NCBI GenBank assembly: GCA_964020155.1
Contig: OZ026546.1
Coordinates: 8,672,157-8,736,156 of the forward strand
Length of the DNA stretch: 64,000 nucleotides
Direction of reading: 5' to 3'
From: Chondrilla cf. caribensis
Taxonomy: Eukaryota > Porifera > Demospongiae > Chondrillida > Chondrillidae
Below, piece after piece: positions 46,923 to 60,553 of the stretch. Within the stretch, counting starts at the first letter, position 1. Each line of letters opens with the position of its first letter. A program made the position numbers and the translations under genes. The notes beneath the pieces were generated by a model, which saw only the letters and a program-made list of their open reading frames with translations, was not told where the DNA came from and did not search any database.

Positions 46923-47093
46923 TTTTGAAGTAGTGAAGATCATTCATGACAAGATACTGGACATGACCGGTAGTAACCAGTGAGTACATCATTATGTGGT
47001 CCACTGTGATTATCATACTCAAGTATTACATCTGCTCTCAGAGTACCACTTGTTCTGGTGGGAAACAAGACAGACCTCCGCATGCAAAATTAA
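46923..47093 (+). pseudogene. RHEB: RHEB small GTPase remnant
   Basis: Two adjacent exons (46923-46979 and 47042-47093) join in phase to give FEVVKIIHDKILDMTGSNQ then VPLVLVGNKTDLRMQN and a stop. They match the RHEB region with the guanine-specificity NKxD motif (human SFEVIKVIHGKLLDM, MLVGNKKDLHM). The P-loop, switch I/II and C-terminal CaaX exons are absent nearby, and the frame stops where RHEB should continue. I read it as a truncated copy. 46713-46922 and 47094-47374 hold nothing else recognised. Confidence 0.75.
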
Positions 47094-47374
47094 TAGTTCT
47101 GTGTAGCACTGCAAACACACACATCAAAATAGAACTATTGCCAGTACCTGTTTTACAATAATCCATTATCACAATGTCAACACAATAAGTTATATTATGT
47201 ATACCAAATCTAGCACACCGCATTATGCTACGATGGGTCAGGTATTTAGGTACGTATCTTGTCGACCGGCACATGCCATTTTGTATTTCCCACTGGTGTC
47301 ATAGGTGTAAGTGACCCCCTATCCTTCTGACACCAGCAGGGCCATCTTCTCAGGAACTTTGAGAAATACGAATG

Positions 47375-47705
47375 CACAGACACACTCCTTGACCTAGTAC
47401 AGTCCTTCTGATAACAAAAAAGATGCATTTTGATGTCGACCAAAAATTCCCCCAGTGCCCATATGCCACATGTGGTGATCACCTAAACAATTTGAGATTT
47501 CTTGGCTGGTCACCAAGGGCTACCCAGTGTCCATGCCAAACTCACCAACACAATTTCGGAAACATTCTGATTGTCCTGAGTGCGCTATACGCCTCGTGGT
47601 GACAATCCAAAAAATGTCAATTTTTTGAGTTGTCACCACAGCCTCTCCTGTGTGCACGTGATGCATCTAAGCTCAAATCCGATTGCACAGACACACTCCT
47701 GGACC
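47375..47705 (+). repeat. Satellite unit, first full-length copy
   Basis: One diverged 348/359-bp-type unit with the hairpin segment at about 47599-47640 (GTGGTGACAA...TTGTCACCAC). It ends at CTCCTGGACCTA, where the ~187-bp array begins. Confidence 0.88.
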
Positions 47706-48785
47706 TAAGCACCTTTTTGCATAGCTCATGGGGGAGGGGGCATGTCAACTTGATATTTTAGACAGACCTAGCTAGGGACGTGAACTAACTTCTGAAACAA
47801 TTCCCATCTCAATAGGTGACAAGCTCATGGGGGAGGGGGCATGAGTATAGGAGAGAAAACGCTAAGCACCTTTTTGCATAGCTCATGGGGGAGGGGGCGT
47901 GTCAACTTGATATTTCAGACAGACCTAGCTGGGGACGTGAACTAACTTCTGAAACAATTCCCATCTCAATAGGTGACCCTTAACTCCAGTTACATTGGAA
48001 GGTGCTTAATATTTTTTCAATGTATGGGAGAGTATAGGAGAGAAAATGCTAAGCACCTTTTTGCATAGCTCATGGGGGAGGGGGCGTGTCAACTTGATAA
48101 TTTAGACAGACCTAGCTAAGGACGTGAACTAACTTCTGAAATAATTCCCATCTCAATAGGTGACCCTTAACTCCAACTACATTGGAAGGTGCTTAATATT
48201 TTTTTTCAATGTATGGGAGAGTATAGGAGATAAAACGCTAAGCACCTTTTTTCATAGCTAATGGGGGAGGGGGCGTGTCAACTTGATATTTCAGACAGAC
48301 CTAGGCAGGGACGTGAACTAACGTCTGAAACAATTTCCATTTCAATAGGTGACCCGTAACCCCAGCTACATTAGGTGCTTAATATTTTGTCAATGTATGG
48401 GAGAGTATAGGAGAGAAAACGCTAAGCACCTTTTTGCATAACTCATGGGGGAGGGGGCGTGTCAACTTGATAATTTAGACAGACCTAGCTAAGGACGTGA
48501 ACTAACTTCTGAAACAATTCCCATCTCAATAGGTGACCCGTAACTCCAACTACATTGGAAGGTGCTTAATATTTTGTCAATGTATGGGAGAGTATAGGAG
48601 AGAAAACGCTAAGCACCTTTTTTCATAGCTCATGAGAGAGGGGGCGTGTCAACTTGATATTTTAGACAGACCTAGCTAGGGACGTGAACTAACTTCTGAA
48701 ACAATTCCCATCTCAATAGGTGACCCTTAACTCCAGTTACATTGGAAGGTGCTTAATATTTTTTTCAATTTTTTCAATGTATGGA
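47706..48785 (+). repeat. ~187-bp tandem repeat, ~6 copies
   Basis: Units start TAAGCACCTTTTTGCATAGC at about 47706, 47863, 48050, 48239, 48423 and 48611 (first unit truncated, others ~185-189 bp). Each contains GGGGGAGGGGG. The array interrupts the longer satellite. Confidence 0.93.
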
Positions 48786-48789
48786 GAGT

Positions 48790-51700
48790 ATCGAGTAACG
48801 ATTTCTTGTCTGGTCACCAAGGGCTACCTAGTGTCCATGCCTAACTCTCCAACACAATTTGGTAAGCATTCTGATTGTCCTGAGTGCGGTATAAGCCTCG
48901 TGGTGACAAGCCCAAAAAATGTCAATTTTTTGAGTTGTCACCACGCCCTCTCCTGTGTGCACGTGATGCATCATAGCTCAAATCCGATTGCACAGACACA
49001 CCCCTGGACCTAGTAGCTACCTTCTGATAGCAAAAAGGATGCATTTTGATGTGGACCAAAATTTCCCCCCAGTGCCACATATAATAGAATGCATATACTT
49101 TGCATGTACATTCATATATGCGTGTAATACGCCTTGTGGTGATCACCTAAGCAATATGAGATTTCTTTGCTGGTCATCAAGGGCTACCTAGTGTCCATGC
49201 CTAACTCTCCAACACAATTTGGTAAGCATTCTGATTGTCCTGAGTGCGCTATAAGCCTCGTGGTGACAAGCCCAAAAAATGTCAATTTTTAGTCTTGTCA
49301 CCACGGCCTCTCCTGTGTGCACGTGATGCATCATAGCTGAAATCCAAATGCACAGACACACTCCTGGACCTGGTAGCTACCTTCTGATAGCAAAAAGGAT
49401 GTATTTTGATGTCGACCAAAATTTCCCCCTATTGCCAATGCATATACTTTGTATGTAGATTCATATATGCGTGTATTACGCCTTGGGTGATCACCTAAGC
49501 AATTTGAGATTTCTTTGCTGGTCACCAAGGGCTACCTAGTGTCCATGCCCAACCCACCAACACAATTTGGTAAGCATTCTGATTGTCCTGAGTGCGCTAT
49601 AAGCCTCGTGGTGACAAGCCCAAAAAATGTCAATTTTTGGTCTTGTCACCACGGCCTCTCCTGTGTGCACGTGATGCATCATAGCTGAAATCCAAATGCA
49701 CAGACACACTCCTGGACCTAGTAGCTACCTTCTGATAGCAAAAAGATGCATTTTGATGTCAACCAAAATTCCCCCCCCCAGTGCCACATATAATAGAATG
49801 TACATACTTTGTATGTACATTCATATATGCGTGTAATACGCCTTGTGGTGATCACCTAAGCAATATGAGATTTCTTTTCCGGTCATCAAGGGCTACCTAG
49901 TGTCCATGCCTAACTCACCAACACAATTTCGGAAACATTCTGATTGTCCTGAGTGCGTTATAAGCCTCGTGGTGACAAGCCAAAAAATGTCAATTTTTTG
50001 AGTTGTCACCACGGCCTCTCCTGTGTTGACGTGATGCATCATAGCTCAAATCCGATTGCACACACACACTCCTGGACCTAGTAGCTACCTTCTGATAGCA
50101 AAAAGATGCATTTTGATATCGACCAAAATTTCCCCCCCAGTGCCACATATAATAGAATGTATATACTTTGCATGTACATTCATATATGCGTGTAATACGC
50201 CTTGTGGTGATCACCTAAGCAATTTGAGATTTCTTTGCTGGTCACCAAGGGCTACCTAGTGTCCATGCCTAACTCATCAACACAATTTGGTAAGCATTCT
50301 GATTGTCCTGAGTGCGCTATAAGCCTCGTGGTGACAAGCCCAAAAAATGTCAATTTTTGGTCTTGTCACCACGGCCTCTCCTGTGTGCACGTGATGCATC
50401 ATAGCTGAAATCCAAATGCACAGACACACTCCTGGACCTGGTAGCTACCTTCTGATAGCAAAAAGGATGCATTTTGATGTCGACCAAAATTTCCCCCCAG
50501 TGCCACATATAATAGAATGTATATACTTTGTATGCACATTCATATATGTGTGTACTACGCCTTGTGGTGATCACCTAAGCAATATAAGATTTCTTTTCCG
50601 GTCATCAAGGGCTACCCAGTGTCCATACCAAACTCTCCAACACAATTTCGGAAACATTCTGATTGTCCTGAGTGCGCTATAAGCCTCGTGGTGACAAGCC
50701 AAAAAATGTCAAATTTTTGAGTTGTCACCACGGCCTCTCCTGTGTGCACGTGATGCATCATAGCTGAAATCTGAATTCACAGACACACTCCTGGACCTGG
50801 TAGCTACCTTCTGATAGCAAAAAAAATGCATTTTGATGTGGACCAAAATTTCCCCCCAGTGCCACATATAATAGAATGTATATACTTTGTATGTACATTC
50901 ATATATGCGTGTAATACGCCTTGTGGTGATCACCTAAGCAATTTGAGATTTCTTTGCTGGTCACCAAGGGCTACCTAGTGTCCATGCCTAACTCACCAAC
51001 ACAATTTCGCAAGCATTCTGATTGTCCTGAGTGCGCTATAAGCCTCGTGGTGACAAGCCCAAAAAATGTCAATTTTTGGTCTTGTCACCACGGCCTCTCC
51101 TGTGTGCACGTGATGCATCATAGGTCAAATCCAAATGCACAGACACACTCCTGGACCTGGTAGCTACCTTCTGATAGCAAAAAGTTGCATTTTGATGTCG
51201 ACCAAAATTTCCCCCTATTGCCAATGTATATACTTTGAATGTAGATTCATATATGCGTGTATTACGCCTTGTGGTGATCACCTAAGCAATTTGAGATTTC
51301 TTTGCTGGTCACCAAGGGCTACCTAGTGTCAATGCTTAACTCACCAACACAATTTGGTAAGCATTCTGATTGTCCTGAGTGCGCTATAAGCCTCGTGGTG
51401 ACAAGCCCAAAAAATGTCAATTTTTGGTCTTGTCACCACGGCCTCTCCTGTGTGCACGTGATGCATCATAGGTCAAATCCAAATGCACAGACACACTCCT
51501 GGACCTGGTAGCTACCTTCTGATAGTAAAAAGTTGCATTTTGATGTCGACCAAAATTTCCCCTATTGCCAATGTATATACTTTGTATGTAGATTCATATA
51601 TAAGTGTATTACGTCTTGGGTGATCACCTAAGCAATTTGAAATTTCTTTGCTGGTCACCAAGGGCTACCTAGTGTCCATGCCTAACTCACCAACACAATT

Positions 51701-54700
51701 GCGTAAGCATTCTGATTGTCCTGAGTGCGCTATAAGCCTCGTGGTGACAAGCCCAAAAAATGTCAATTTTTTGTCTTGTCACCACGGCCTCTCCTGTGTG
51801 CACGTGATGCATCATAGGTCAAATCCAAATGCACAGACACACTCCTGGACCTAGTAGCTACCTTCTGATAGCAAACCAGATTCATTTTGATGTCGACCAA
51901 AATTTCCTCCTATTGCCAATGCATATACTTTGTATGTAGATTCATATATTCGTGTATTACGCCTTGGGTGATCACCTAAGCAATTTGAGATTTCTTTGCT
52001 GGTCACCAAGGGCTACCTAGTGTCAATGCTTAACTCACCAACACAATTTGGTAAGCATTCTGATTGTCCTGAGTGCGCTATTAGCCTCGTGGTGACAAGC
52101 CCAAAAAATGTCAATTTTTGGTCTTGTCACTACGGCCTCTCCTGTGTGCACGTGATGCATCATAGCTGAAATCCAAATGCACAGACACATTTCTGGACCT
52201 GGTAGCTACCTTCTGATAGCAAAAAGTTGCATTTTGATGTCGACCAAAATTTTCCCCTATTCCCAATGTATATACTTTGTATGTAGATTCATATGTAAGT
52301 GTATTACGTCTTGGGTGATCACCTAAGCAATTTGAGATTTCTTTTCTGGTCACCAAGGGCTACCTAGTGTCCATACCTAACTCACCAACACAATTTCGCA
52401 AGCATTCTGATTGTCCTGAGTGCGCTATAAGCCTCATGGTGACAAGCCCAAAAAATGTCAATTTTTTGTCTTGTCACCACGGCCTCTCCTGTGTGGACGT
52501 GATGCATCATAGCTGAAATCCAAATGCACAGACACACTCCTGGACCTGGTAGCTACCTTCTGATAGCAAAAAGTTGCATTTTGATGTCGACCAGAATTTC
52601 CCCCTATTCCCAATGTATATACTTTGTATGTAGATTCATATATAAGTGTATTACGCCTTGGGTGATCACCTAAGCAATTTGAGATTTCTTTGCTGGTCAC
52701 CAAGGGCTACCTAGTGTCCATGCCTAACTCACCAACACAATTTGGTAAGCATTCTGATTGTCCTGAGTGCGCTATAAGCCTCGTGGTGACAAGCCCAAAA
52801 TATGTCAATTTTTGGTCTTGTCACCACGGCCTCTCCTGTGTGCACGTGATGCATCATAGCTGAAATCCAAATGCACAGACACACTCCTGGACCTGGTAGC
52901 TACCTTCTGATAGCAAACCAGATTCATTTTGATGTCGACCAAAATTTCCTCCTATTGCCAATGCATATACTTTGTATGTAGATTCATATATAAGTGTAAT
53001 ACGCCTTGGGTGATCACCTAAGCAATTTGAGATTTCTTTGCTGGTCACCAAGGGCTACCTAGTGTCAATGCCTAACTCACCAACACAATTTCGCAAGCAT
53101 TCTGATTGTCCTGAGTGCGCTATAAGCCTCGTGGTGACAAGCCCAAAAAATGTCAATTTTTGGTCTTGTCACCACGGCCTCTCCTGTGTGGACGTGATGC
53201 ATCATAGCTCAAATCCAAATGCACAGACACACTCCTGGACCTGGTAGCTACCTTCTGATAGCAAACCAGATTCATTTTGATGTCGACCAAAATTTCCCCC
53301 TATTCCCAATGTATATACTTTGTATGTAGATTCATATATGCGTGTATTACGCCTTGTGATGATCACCTAAGCAATTTGAGATTTCTTTTCTGGTCACCAT
53401 GGGCTACCTAGTGTCCATGCCTAACTCACCAACACAATTTGGTAAGCATTCTGATTGTCCTGAGTGCGCTATAAGCCTCGTGGTGACAAGCCCAAAAAAT
53501 GTCAATTTTTGGTCTTGTCACCACGGCCTCTCCTGTGTGCACGTGATGCATCATAGCTGAAATCCAAATGCACAGACACACTCCTGGACCTAGTAGCTAC
53601 CTTCTGATAGCAAACCAGATTCATTTTGATGTCGACCAAAATTTCCCCCTATTGCCAATGTATATACTTTGTATGTAGATTCATATATGCGTGTATTACG
53701 CCTTGGGTGATCACCTAAGCAATTTGAGATTTCTTTCCTGGTCACAAAGGGCTACCTAGTGTCCATGCCTAACTCACCAACACAATTTGGTAAGCATTCT
53801 GATTGTCCTGAGTGCGCTATAAGCCTCATGGTGACAAGCCCAAAAAATGTCAATTTTTGGTCTTGTCACCACGGCCTCTCCTGTGTGGACGTGATGCATC
53901 ATAGCTGAAATCCAAATGCACAGACACACTCCTGGACCTGGTAGCTACCTTCTGATAGCAAAAAGGATGCATTTTGATGTCGACCAAAATTTCCTCCTAT
54001 TGCCAATGTATATACTTTGTATGTAGATTCATATATGCGTGTATTACGCCTTGGGTGATCACCTAAGCAATTTGAGATTTCTTTGCTGGTCACCAAGGGC
54101 TACCTAGTGTCCATGCCTAACTCACCAACACAATTTGGTAAGCATTCTGATTGTCCTGAGTGCGCTATAAGCCTCGTGGTGACAAGCCCAAAAAATGTCA
54201 ATTTTTGGTCTTGTCACCACGGCCTCTCCTGTGTGCACGTGATGCATCATAGCTCAAATCCCATTGCACAGACACACTCCTGGACCTGGTAGCTACCTTC
54301 TGATAGCAAAAAGGATGCATTTTGATGTCGACCAAAATTTCCCCCTATTCCCAATGTATATACTTTGTATGTAGATTCATATATGCGTGTATTACGCCTT
54401 GGGTGATCACCTAAGCAATTTGAGATTTCTTTGCTGGTCACCAAGGGCTACCTAGTGTCCATGCCTAACTCACCAACACAATTTCACAAGCTTTCTGATT
54501 GTCCTGAGTGCGCTATAAGCCTCGTGGTGACAAGCCCAAAAAATGTCAATTTTTGGTCTTGTCACCACGGCCTCTCCTGTGTGCACGTGATGCATCATAG
54601 CTCAAATCCAAATGCACAGACACACTCCTGGACCTAGTAGCTACCTTCTGATAGCAAAAAAGATGCATTTTGATGTCGACCAGAATTTCCCCCTATTGCC

Positions 54701-57700
54701 AATATATATACTTTGTATGTAGATTCATATATAAGTGTATTACGCCTTGGGTGATCACCTAAGCAATTTGAGATTTCTTTCCTGGTCACCAAGGGCTACC
54801 TAGTGTCCATGCCTAACTCACCAACACAATTTGGTAAGCATTCTGATTGTCCTGAGTGCGCTATAAGCCTCGTGGTGACAAGCCCAAAAAATGTCAATTT
54901 TTGGTCTTGTCACCACGGCCTCTCCTGTGTGCACGTGATGCATCATAGCTGAAATCCAAATGCACAGACACACTCCTGGACCTGGTAGCTACCTTCTGAT
55001 AGCAAAAAGGATGCATTTTGATGTCAACCAAAATTTCCCCCTATTGTCAATGTATATACTTTGTATGTAGATTCATATATGCGTGTATTACGCCTTGGGT
55101 GATCACCTAAGCAATTTGAGATTTCTTTTCTGGTCACCAAGGGCTACCTAGTGTCCATGCCTAACTCCCCAACACAATTTGGTAAGCATTCTGATTGTCC
55201 TGAGTGCGCTATAAGCCTCGTGGTGACAAGCCCAAAAAATGTCAATTTTTGGTCTTGTCACCACGGCCTCTCCTGTGTGCACGTGATGCATCATAGCTGA
55301 AATCCAAATGCACAGACACACTCCTGGACCTAGTAGCTACCTTCTGATAGCAAAAAGGATGCATTTTGATGTGGACCAAAATTTCCCCCCAGTGCCACAT
55401 ATAATAGAATGTATATACTTTGTATGTACATTCATATATGCGTGTAATACGCCTTGTGGTGATCACCTAAGCAATTTGAGATTTCTTTTCTGGTCACCAA
55501 GGGCTACCTAGTGTCCATGCCTAACTCCCCAACACAATTTGGTAAGCATTCTGATTGTCCTGAGTGCGCTATAAGCCTCGTGGTGACAAGCCCAAAAAAT
55601 GTCAATTTTTGGTCTTGTCACCACGGCCTCTCCTGTGTGCACGTGATGAATTATAGCTGAAATCCAAATGCACAGACACACTCCTGGACCTGGTAGCTAC
55701 CTTCTGATAGCAAAAAGATGCATTTTGATGTCGACCAAAATTTCCCCCTATTGCCAATGTATATACTTTTTATGTAGATTCATATATAAGTGTATTACGC
55801 CTTGTGGTGATCACCTAAGCAATTTGAGATTTCTTTTCTGGTCACCAAGGGCTACCTAGTGTCCATGCCTAACTCACCAACACAATTTCGCAAGCATTCT
55901 GATTGTCCTGAGTGCGCTATAAGCCTCGTGGTGACAAGCCCAAAAAATGTCAATTTTTGGTCTTGTCACCACGGCCTCTCCTGTGTGCACGTGATGCATC
56001 ATAGCTGAAATCCCAATGCACAGACACACTCCTGGACCTGGTAGCTACCTTCTGATAGCAAAAAGGATGCATTTTGATGTCGACCAAAATTTCCCCCTAT
56101 TCCCAATGTATATACTTTGTATGTAGATTCATATATGCGTGTATTACACCTTGGGTGATCACCTAAGCAATTTGAGATTTCTTTGCTGGTCACCAAGGGC
56201 TACCTAGTGTCCATGCCTAACTCCCCAACACAATTTCGCAAGCATTCTGATTGTCCTGAGTGCGCTATAAGCCTCGTGGTGACAAGCCCAAAAAATGTCA
56301 ATTTTTGGTCTTGTCACCACGGCCTCTCCTGTGTGCACGTGATGCATCATAGCTGAAATCCAAATGCACAGACACACTCCTGGACCTGGTAGCTACCTTC
56401 TGATAGCAAAACGGATTCATTTTGATGTCGACCAAAATTTCCCCCTATTGCCAATGTATATACTTTGTATGTAGATTCATATATTCGTGTATTACGCCTT
56501 GGGTGATCACCTAAGCAATTTGAGATTTCTTTTCTGGTCACCAAGGGCTACCTAGTGTCCATGCCTAACTCCCCAACACAATTTCGCAAGCATTCTGATT
56601 GTCCTGAGTGCGCTATAAGCCTCGTGGTGACAAGCCCAAAAAATGTCAATTTTTGGTCTTGTCACCACGGCCTCTCCTGTGTGCACGTGATGCATCATAG
56701 CTGAAATCCAAATGCACAGACACACTCCTGGACCTGGTAGCTACCTTCTGATAGCAAAAAGTATGCATTTTGATGTCGACCAAAATTTCCCCCCAGTGCC
56801 ACATATAATAGAATGTATATACTTTGTATGTACATTCATGTATGCGTGTATTACGCCTTGGGTGATCACCTAAGCAATATGAGATTTCTTTTCTGGTCAC
56901 CAAGGGCTACCTAGTGTCCATGCCTAACTCCCCAACACAATTTGGTAAGCATTCTGATTGTCCTGAGTGCGCTATAAGCCTCGTGGTGACAAGCCCAAAA
57001 AATGTCAATTTTTGGTCTTGTCACCACGGCCTCTCCTGTGTGGACGTGATGCATCATAGCTGAAATCCAAATGCACAGACACACTCCTGGACCTGGTAGC
57101 TACCTTCTGATAGCAAAAAGTTGCATTTTGATGTCGACCAAAATTTCCCCCTATTGCCAATGTATATACTTTTTATGTAGATTCATATATGCGTGTATTA
57201 CACCTTGGGTGATCACCTAAGCAATTTGAGATTTCTTTTCTGGTCACCAAGGGCTACCTAGTGTCCATGCCTAACTCCCCAACACAATTTCGCAAGCATT
57301 CTGATTGTCCTGAGTGCGCTATAAGCCTCGTGGTGACAAGCCCAAAAAATGTCAATTTTTGGTCTTGTCACCACGGCCTCTCCTGTGTGGACGTGATGCA
57401 TCATAGCTGAAATCCAAATGCACAGACACACTCCTGGACCTGGTAGCTACCTTCTGATAGCAAAAAGATGCATTTTGATGTCGACCAAAATTTCCCCCTA
57501 TTGCCAATGTATATACTTTTTATGTAGATTCATATATAAGTGTATTACGCCTTGTGGTGATCACCTAAGCAATTTGAGATTTCTTTGCTGGTCACCAAGG
57601 GCTACCTAGTGTCCATGCCTAACTCACCAACACAATTTTGCAAGCATTCTGATTGTCCTGAGTGCGCTATAAGCCTCGTGGTGACAAGCCCAAAAATGTC

Positions 57701-59300
57701 AATTTTTGGTCTTGTCACCACGGCCTCTCCTGTGTGCACGTGATGCATCATAGCTCAAATCCAAATGCACAGACACACTCCTGGACCTGGTAGCTACCTT
57801 CTGATAGCAAAAAGATGCATTTTGATGTCGACCAAAATTTCCCCCTATTGCCAATGTATATACTTTTTATGTAGATTCATATATAAGTGTATTACGCCTT
57901 GTGGTGATCACCTAAGCAATTTGAGATTTCTTTTCTGGTCACCAAGGGCTACCTAGTGTCCATGCCTAACTCCCCAACACAATTTCGCAAGCATTCTGAT
58001 TGTCCTGAGTGCGCTATAAGCCTCGTGGTGACAAGCCCAAAAAATGTCAATTTTTGGTCTTGTCACCACGGCCTCTCCTGTGTGCACGTGATGCATCATA
58101 GCTGAAATCCCAATGCACAGACACACTCCTGGACCTGGTAGCTACCTTCTGATAGCAAAAAGGATGCATTTTGATGTCGACCAAAATTTCCCCCTATTCC
58201 CAATGTATATACTTTGTATGTAGATTCATATATGCGTGTATTACGCCTTGGGTGATCACCTAAGCAATTTGAGATTTCTTTTCTGGTCACCAAGGGCTAC
58301 CTAGTGTCCATGCCTAACTCCCCAACACACTTTCGCAAGCATTCTGATTGTCCTGAGTGCGCTATAAGCCTCGTGGTGACAAGCCCAAAAAATGTCAATT
58401 TTTGGTCTTGTCACCACGGCCTCTCCTGTGTGCACGTGATGCATCATAGCTGAAATCCAAATGCACAGACACACTCCTGGACCTGGTAGCTACCTTCTGA
58501 TAGCAAAAAGGATGCATTTTGATGTCGACCAAAATTTCCCCCTATTGCCAATGTATATACTTTGTATGTACATTCATATATGCGTGTATTACACCTTGGG
58601 TGATCAGCTAAGCAATTTGAGATTTCTTTTCCGGTCATCAAGGGCTACCTAGTGTCCATGCCTAACTCACCAACACAATTTGGTAAGCATTCTGATTGTC
58701 CTGAGTGCGCTATAAGCCTCGTGGTGACAAGCCCAAGAAATGTCAATTTTTAGTCTTGTCACCACGGCCTCTCCTGTGTGCACGTGATGCATCATAGCTC
58801 AAATCCAAATGCACAGACACACTCCTGGACCTGGTAGCTACCTTCTGATAGCAAAAAGTTGCATTATGATGTCGACCAAAATTTCCCCCCAGTGCCACAT
58901 ATAATAGAATGTATATACTTTGTATGTACATTCATATATGCGTGTAATACGCCTTGTGGTGATCACCTAAGCAATATGAGATTTCTTTTCTGTTCGCCAA
59001 GGTCTACCTAGTGTCCATGCCAATCTCTCCTACACAATTTTGTACGCAATCTGATTGTCCTGAGTGCGCTATAATCCTCGTGGTGACAAGCCAAAAGATG
59101 TCAATTGTTTAAGTAGTCACCACGGCCTCTCCTGTGTACACGTGATGCATCATAGCTCATATCCAAATGCATAGTAACACTCCGGGACCAAGTACGGTCC
59201 TTCTATTAGCAAAAAAGATGCATTTTGATGTCGACCAAAAATTCTCCCCAGTGACCTTGTGCCACATGTAAAAATGTGTATACTTTTGTATTCATATATA
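48790..59300 (+). repeat. Subtelomeric satellite, ~30 units of 348/359 bp
   Basis: About 10.5 kb of head-to-tail units, mostly >90% alike by eye. Each has CTGGTCACCAAGGGCTACCT, a 45-nt perfect-arm hairpin (GTGGTGACAAG ... CTTGTCACCAC with inner CCAAAAA/TTTTTGG), CACGTG or a one-base variant, TGATGCATCA and GGTGATCACC palindromes. Two length classes differ in one segment (CTATTGCCAATGTATATAC versus CAGTGCCACATATAATAGAA). The last unit (58980-59300) is degenerate. The 60-90 aa frames repeated in every unit carry no recognisable domain. Confidence 0.97.
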
Positions 59301-59344
59301 TATATTCATATATACGTGTAGTTAGGTGGAAATTTGAAGCCTTT

Positions 59345-60553
59345 TTAGGGGCTGCCGCAGGCAGCCCCTATATTGTTTTCATTTCGACTTCCGGTATGTA
59401 ACGCTCGTCCGATATATAGATATGTATATATATAATATGTGTTCCTACGCGTAATCGCAACAATGAATTTATATTAGAATTTATATTGCGCGAAATAAAG
59501 ATGGCCGATTTCGAACGCCGACAATATGAATTTGGGCTAGAATTCGTGCCCTGAAGCTTCGCCGTACGTAATAACTTTAGCGAAGTTTCTTCTGAACCTA
59601 AGAAATACGCGCAAGTACGCAGGTAGGACATGTCAACATCCAACGCGGAAACCAATAACTTGCGGTTTTAAAGTTATGTAAACAATGGAATTACCTAATT
59701 TTGGCAGCCAGTCACGAGCAGTCACATGATAATCACGCTTCTATAAGAACCGTCGCAACAAAATTCGCAAAATTTGCCGTCGAAGAATTAATATTTTCTT
59801 CTAAATCACGTCAATAGGTAGATATAGGATAGTGAATTGCCTCAAAGATGAACGTTGGGTACTTATCGTGAGACTTTCTGTACCAGGGTAGGGTCGTCGT
59901 CGAGTAGCAATGACGTAATGCAAAACTCGTGACATGCGCGTGACATTGACATATCACGGTCGAGTTTCTAGTGTAGTAGATTCTTCTTACTTTCCGGTGG
60001 GTTTATTGAAAGAGAAGAAACTATTATCACCGGGAAAATGTTCTTAGAAGGTAAATCTAAATTTTCACCGTAGGAGCAGTCTATATCTATTACCGTTGTC
60101 GAAATGTCACAATTGGAATCCGTTTCTTCTTCTCCTAATTCGACAAATGCGGTGACATCTCGATAACGGAAAAAGATATAAACTGCTCCTACGGTGAAAA
60201 TTTAGATATTATCTTTGTCTATCTTTCCATGCTAAATGTATGGCAGTAGCCTTCATAAAACCCACCGGAAATGGAACGTTAGCAGATTTCATATGGTTTG
60301 TTGGAGCCGCAATTTTACCATTACCGAAGTAAAATATCGATATTCGAAATACGCAATGCAAAGTAGGAGTGTGTATAAATAGTTTAAGTATGCTTTTTGA
60401 GCTAAAAACGTCATCTGTAGTGAAGAAACAGCATATTACAATCGTCCTAAAATTTGGCGGCCATTTTGTCAGCGGCAACGATGTTGACATGTCATACCTG
60501 CGTAATTCGAGTGCGGGGGGCGGCAGCCCCACGAGTTTTTGAACTCGAATTAC
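59345..60553. mobile_element. Nested foldback (inverted-repeat) element
   Basis: Palindromic left end GGGGCTGCCGCAGGCAGCCCC (59348-59368), with CGGCAGCCCC and an 11-bp hairpin at the right end. Inside, inverted arms pair: 59616-59640 with 60480-60505, TTTCCGGTGGGTTT (59991-60004) with 60258-60271, and 26 perfect bp (60055-60080) with 60182-60207. No transposase frame is present, so it would be non-autonomous. ~59430-59560 matches the inverse of the 1.2-kb element. Confidence 0.75.

Noticed and set aside
48790..59300. Recurrent 60-90 aa frames in the satellite (e.g. MLVTKGYLVSMPNSPTQF, MITTRRITRIYEC)
   Set aside because: They lie on both strands of each unit, vary at the ends by indels and have no recognisable domain; conservation reflects the repeat itself.
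48790..59300. CRISPR-like array
   Set aside because: Units are ~350 bp, contiguous and without unique spacers, in a eukaryotic subtelomere.
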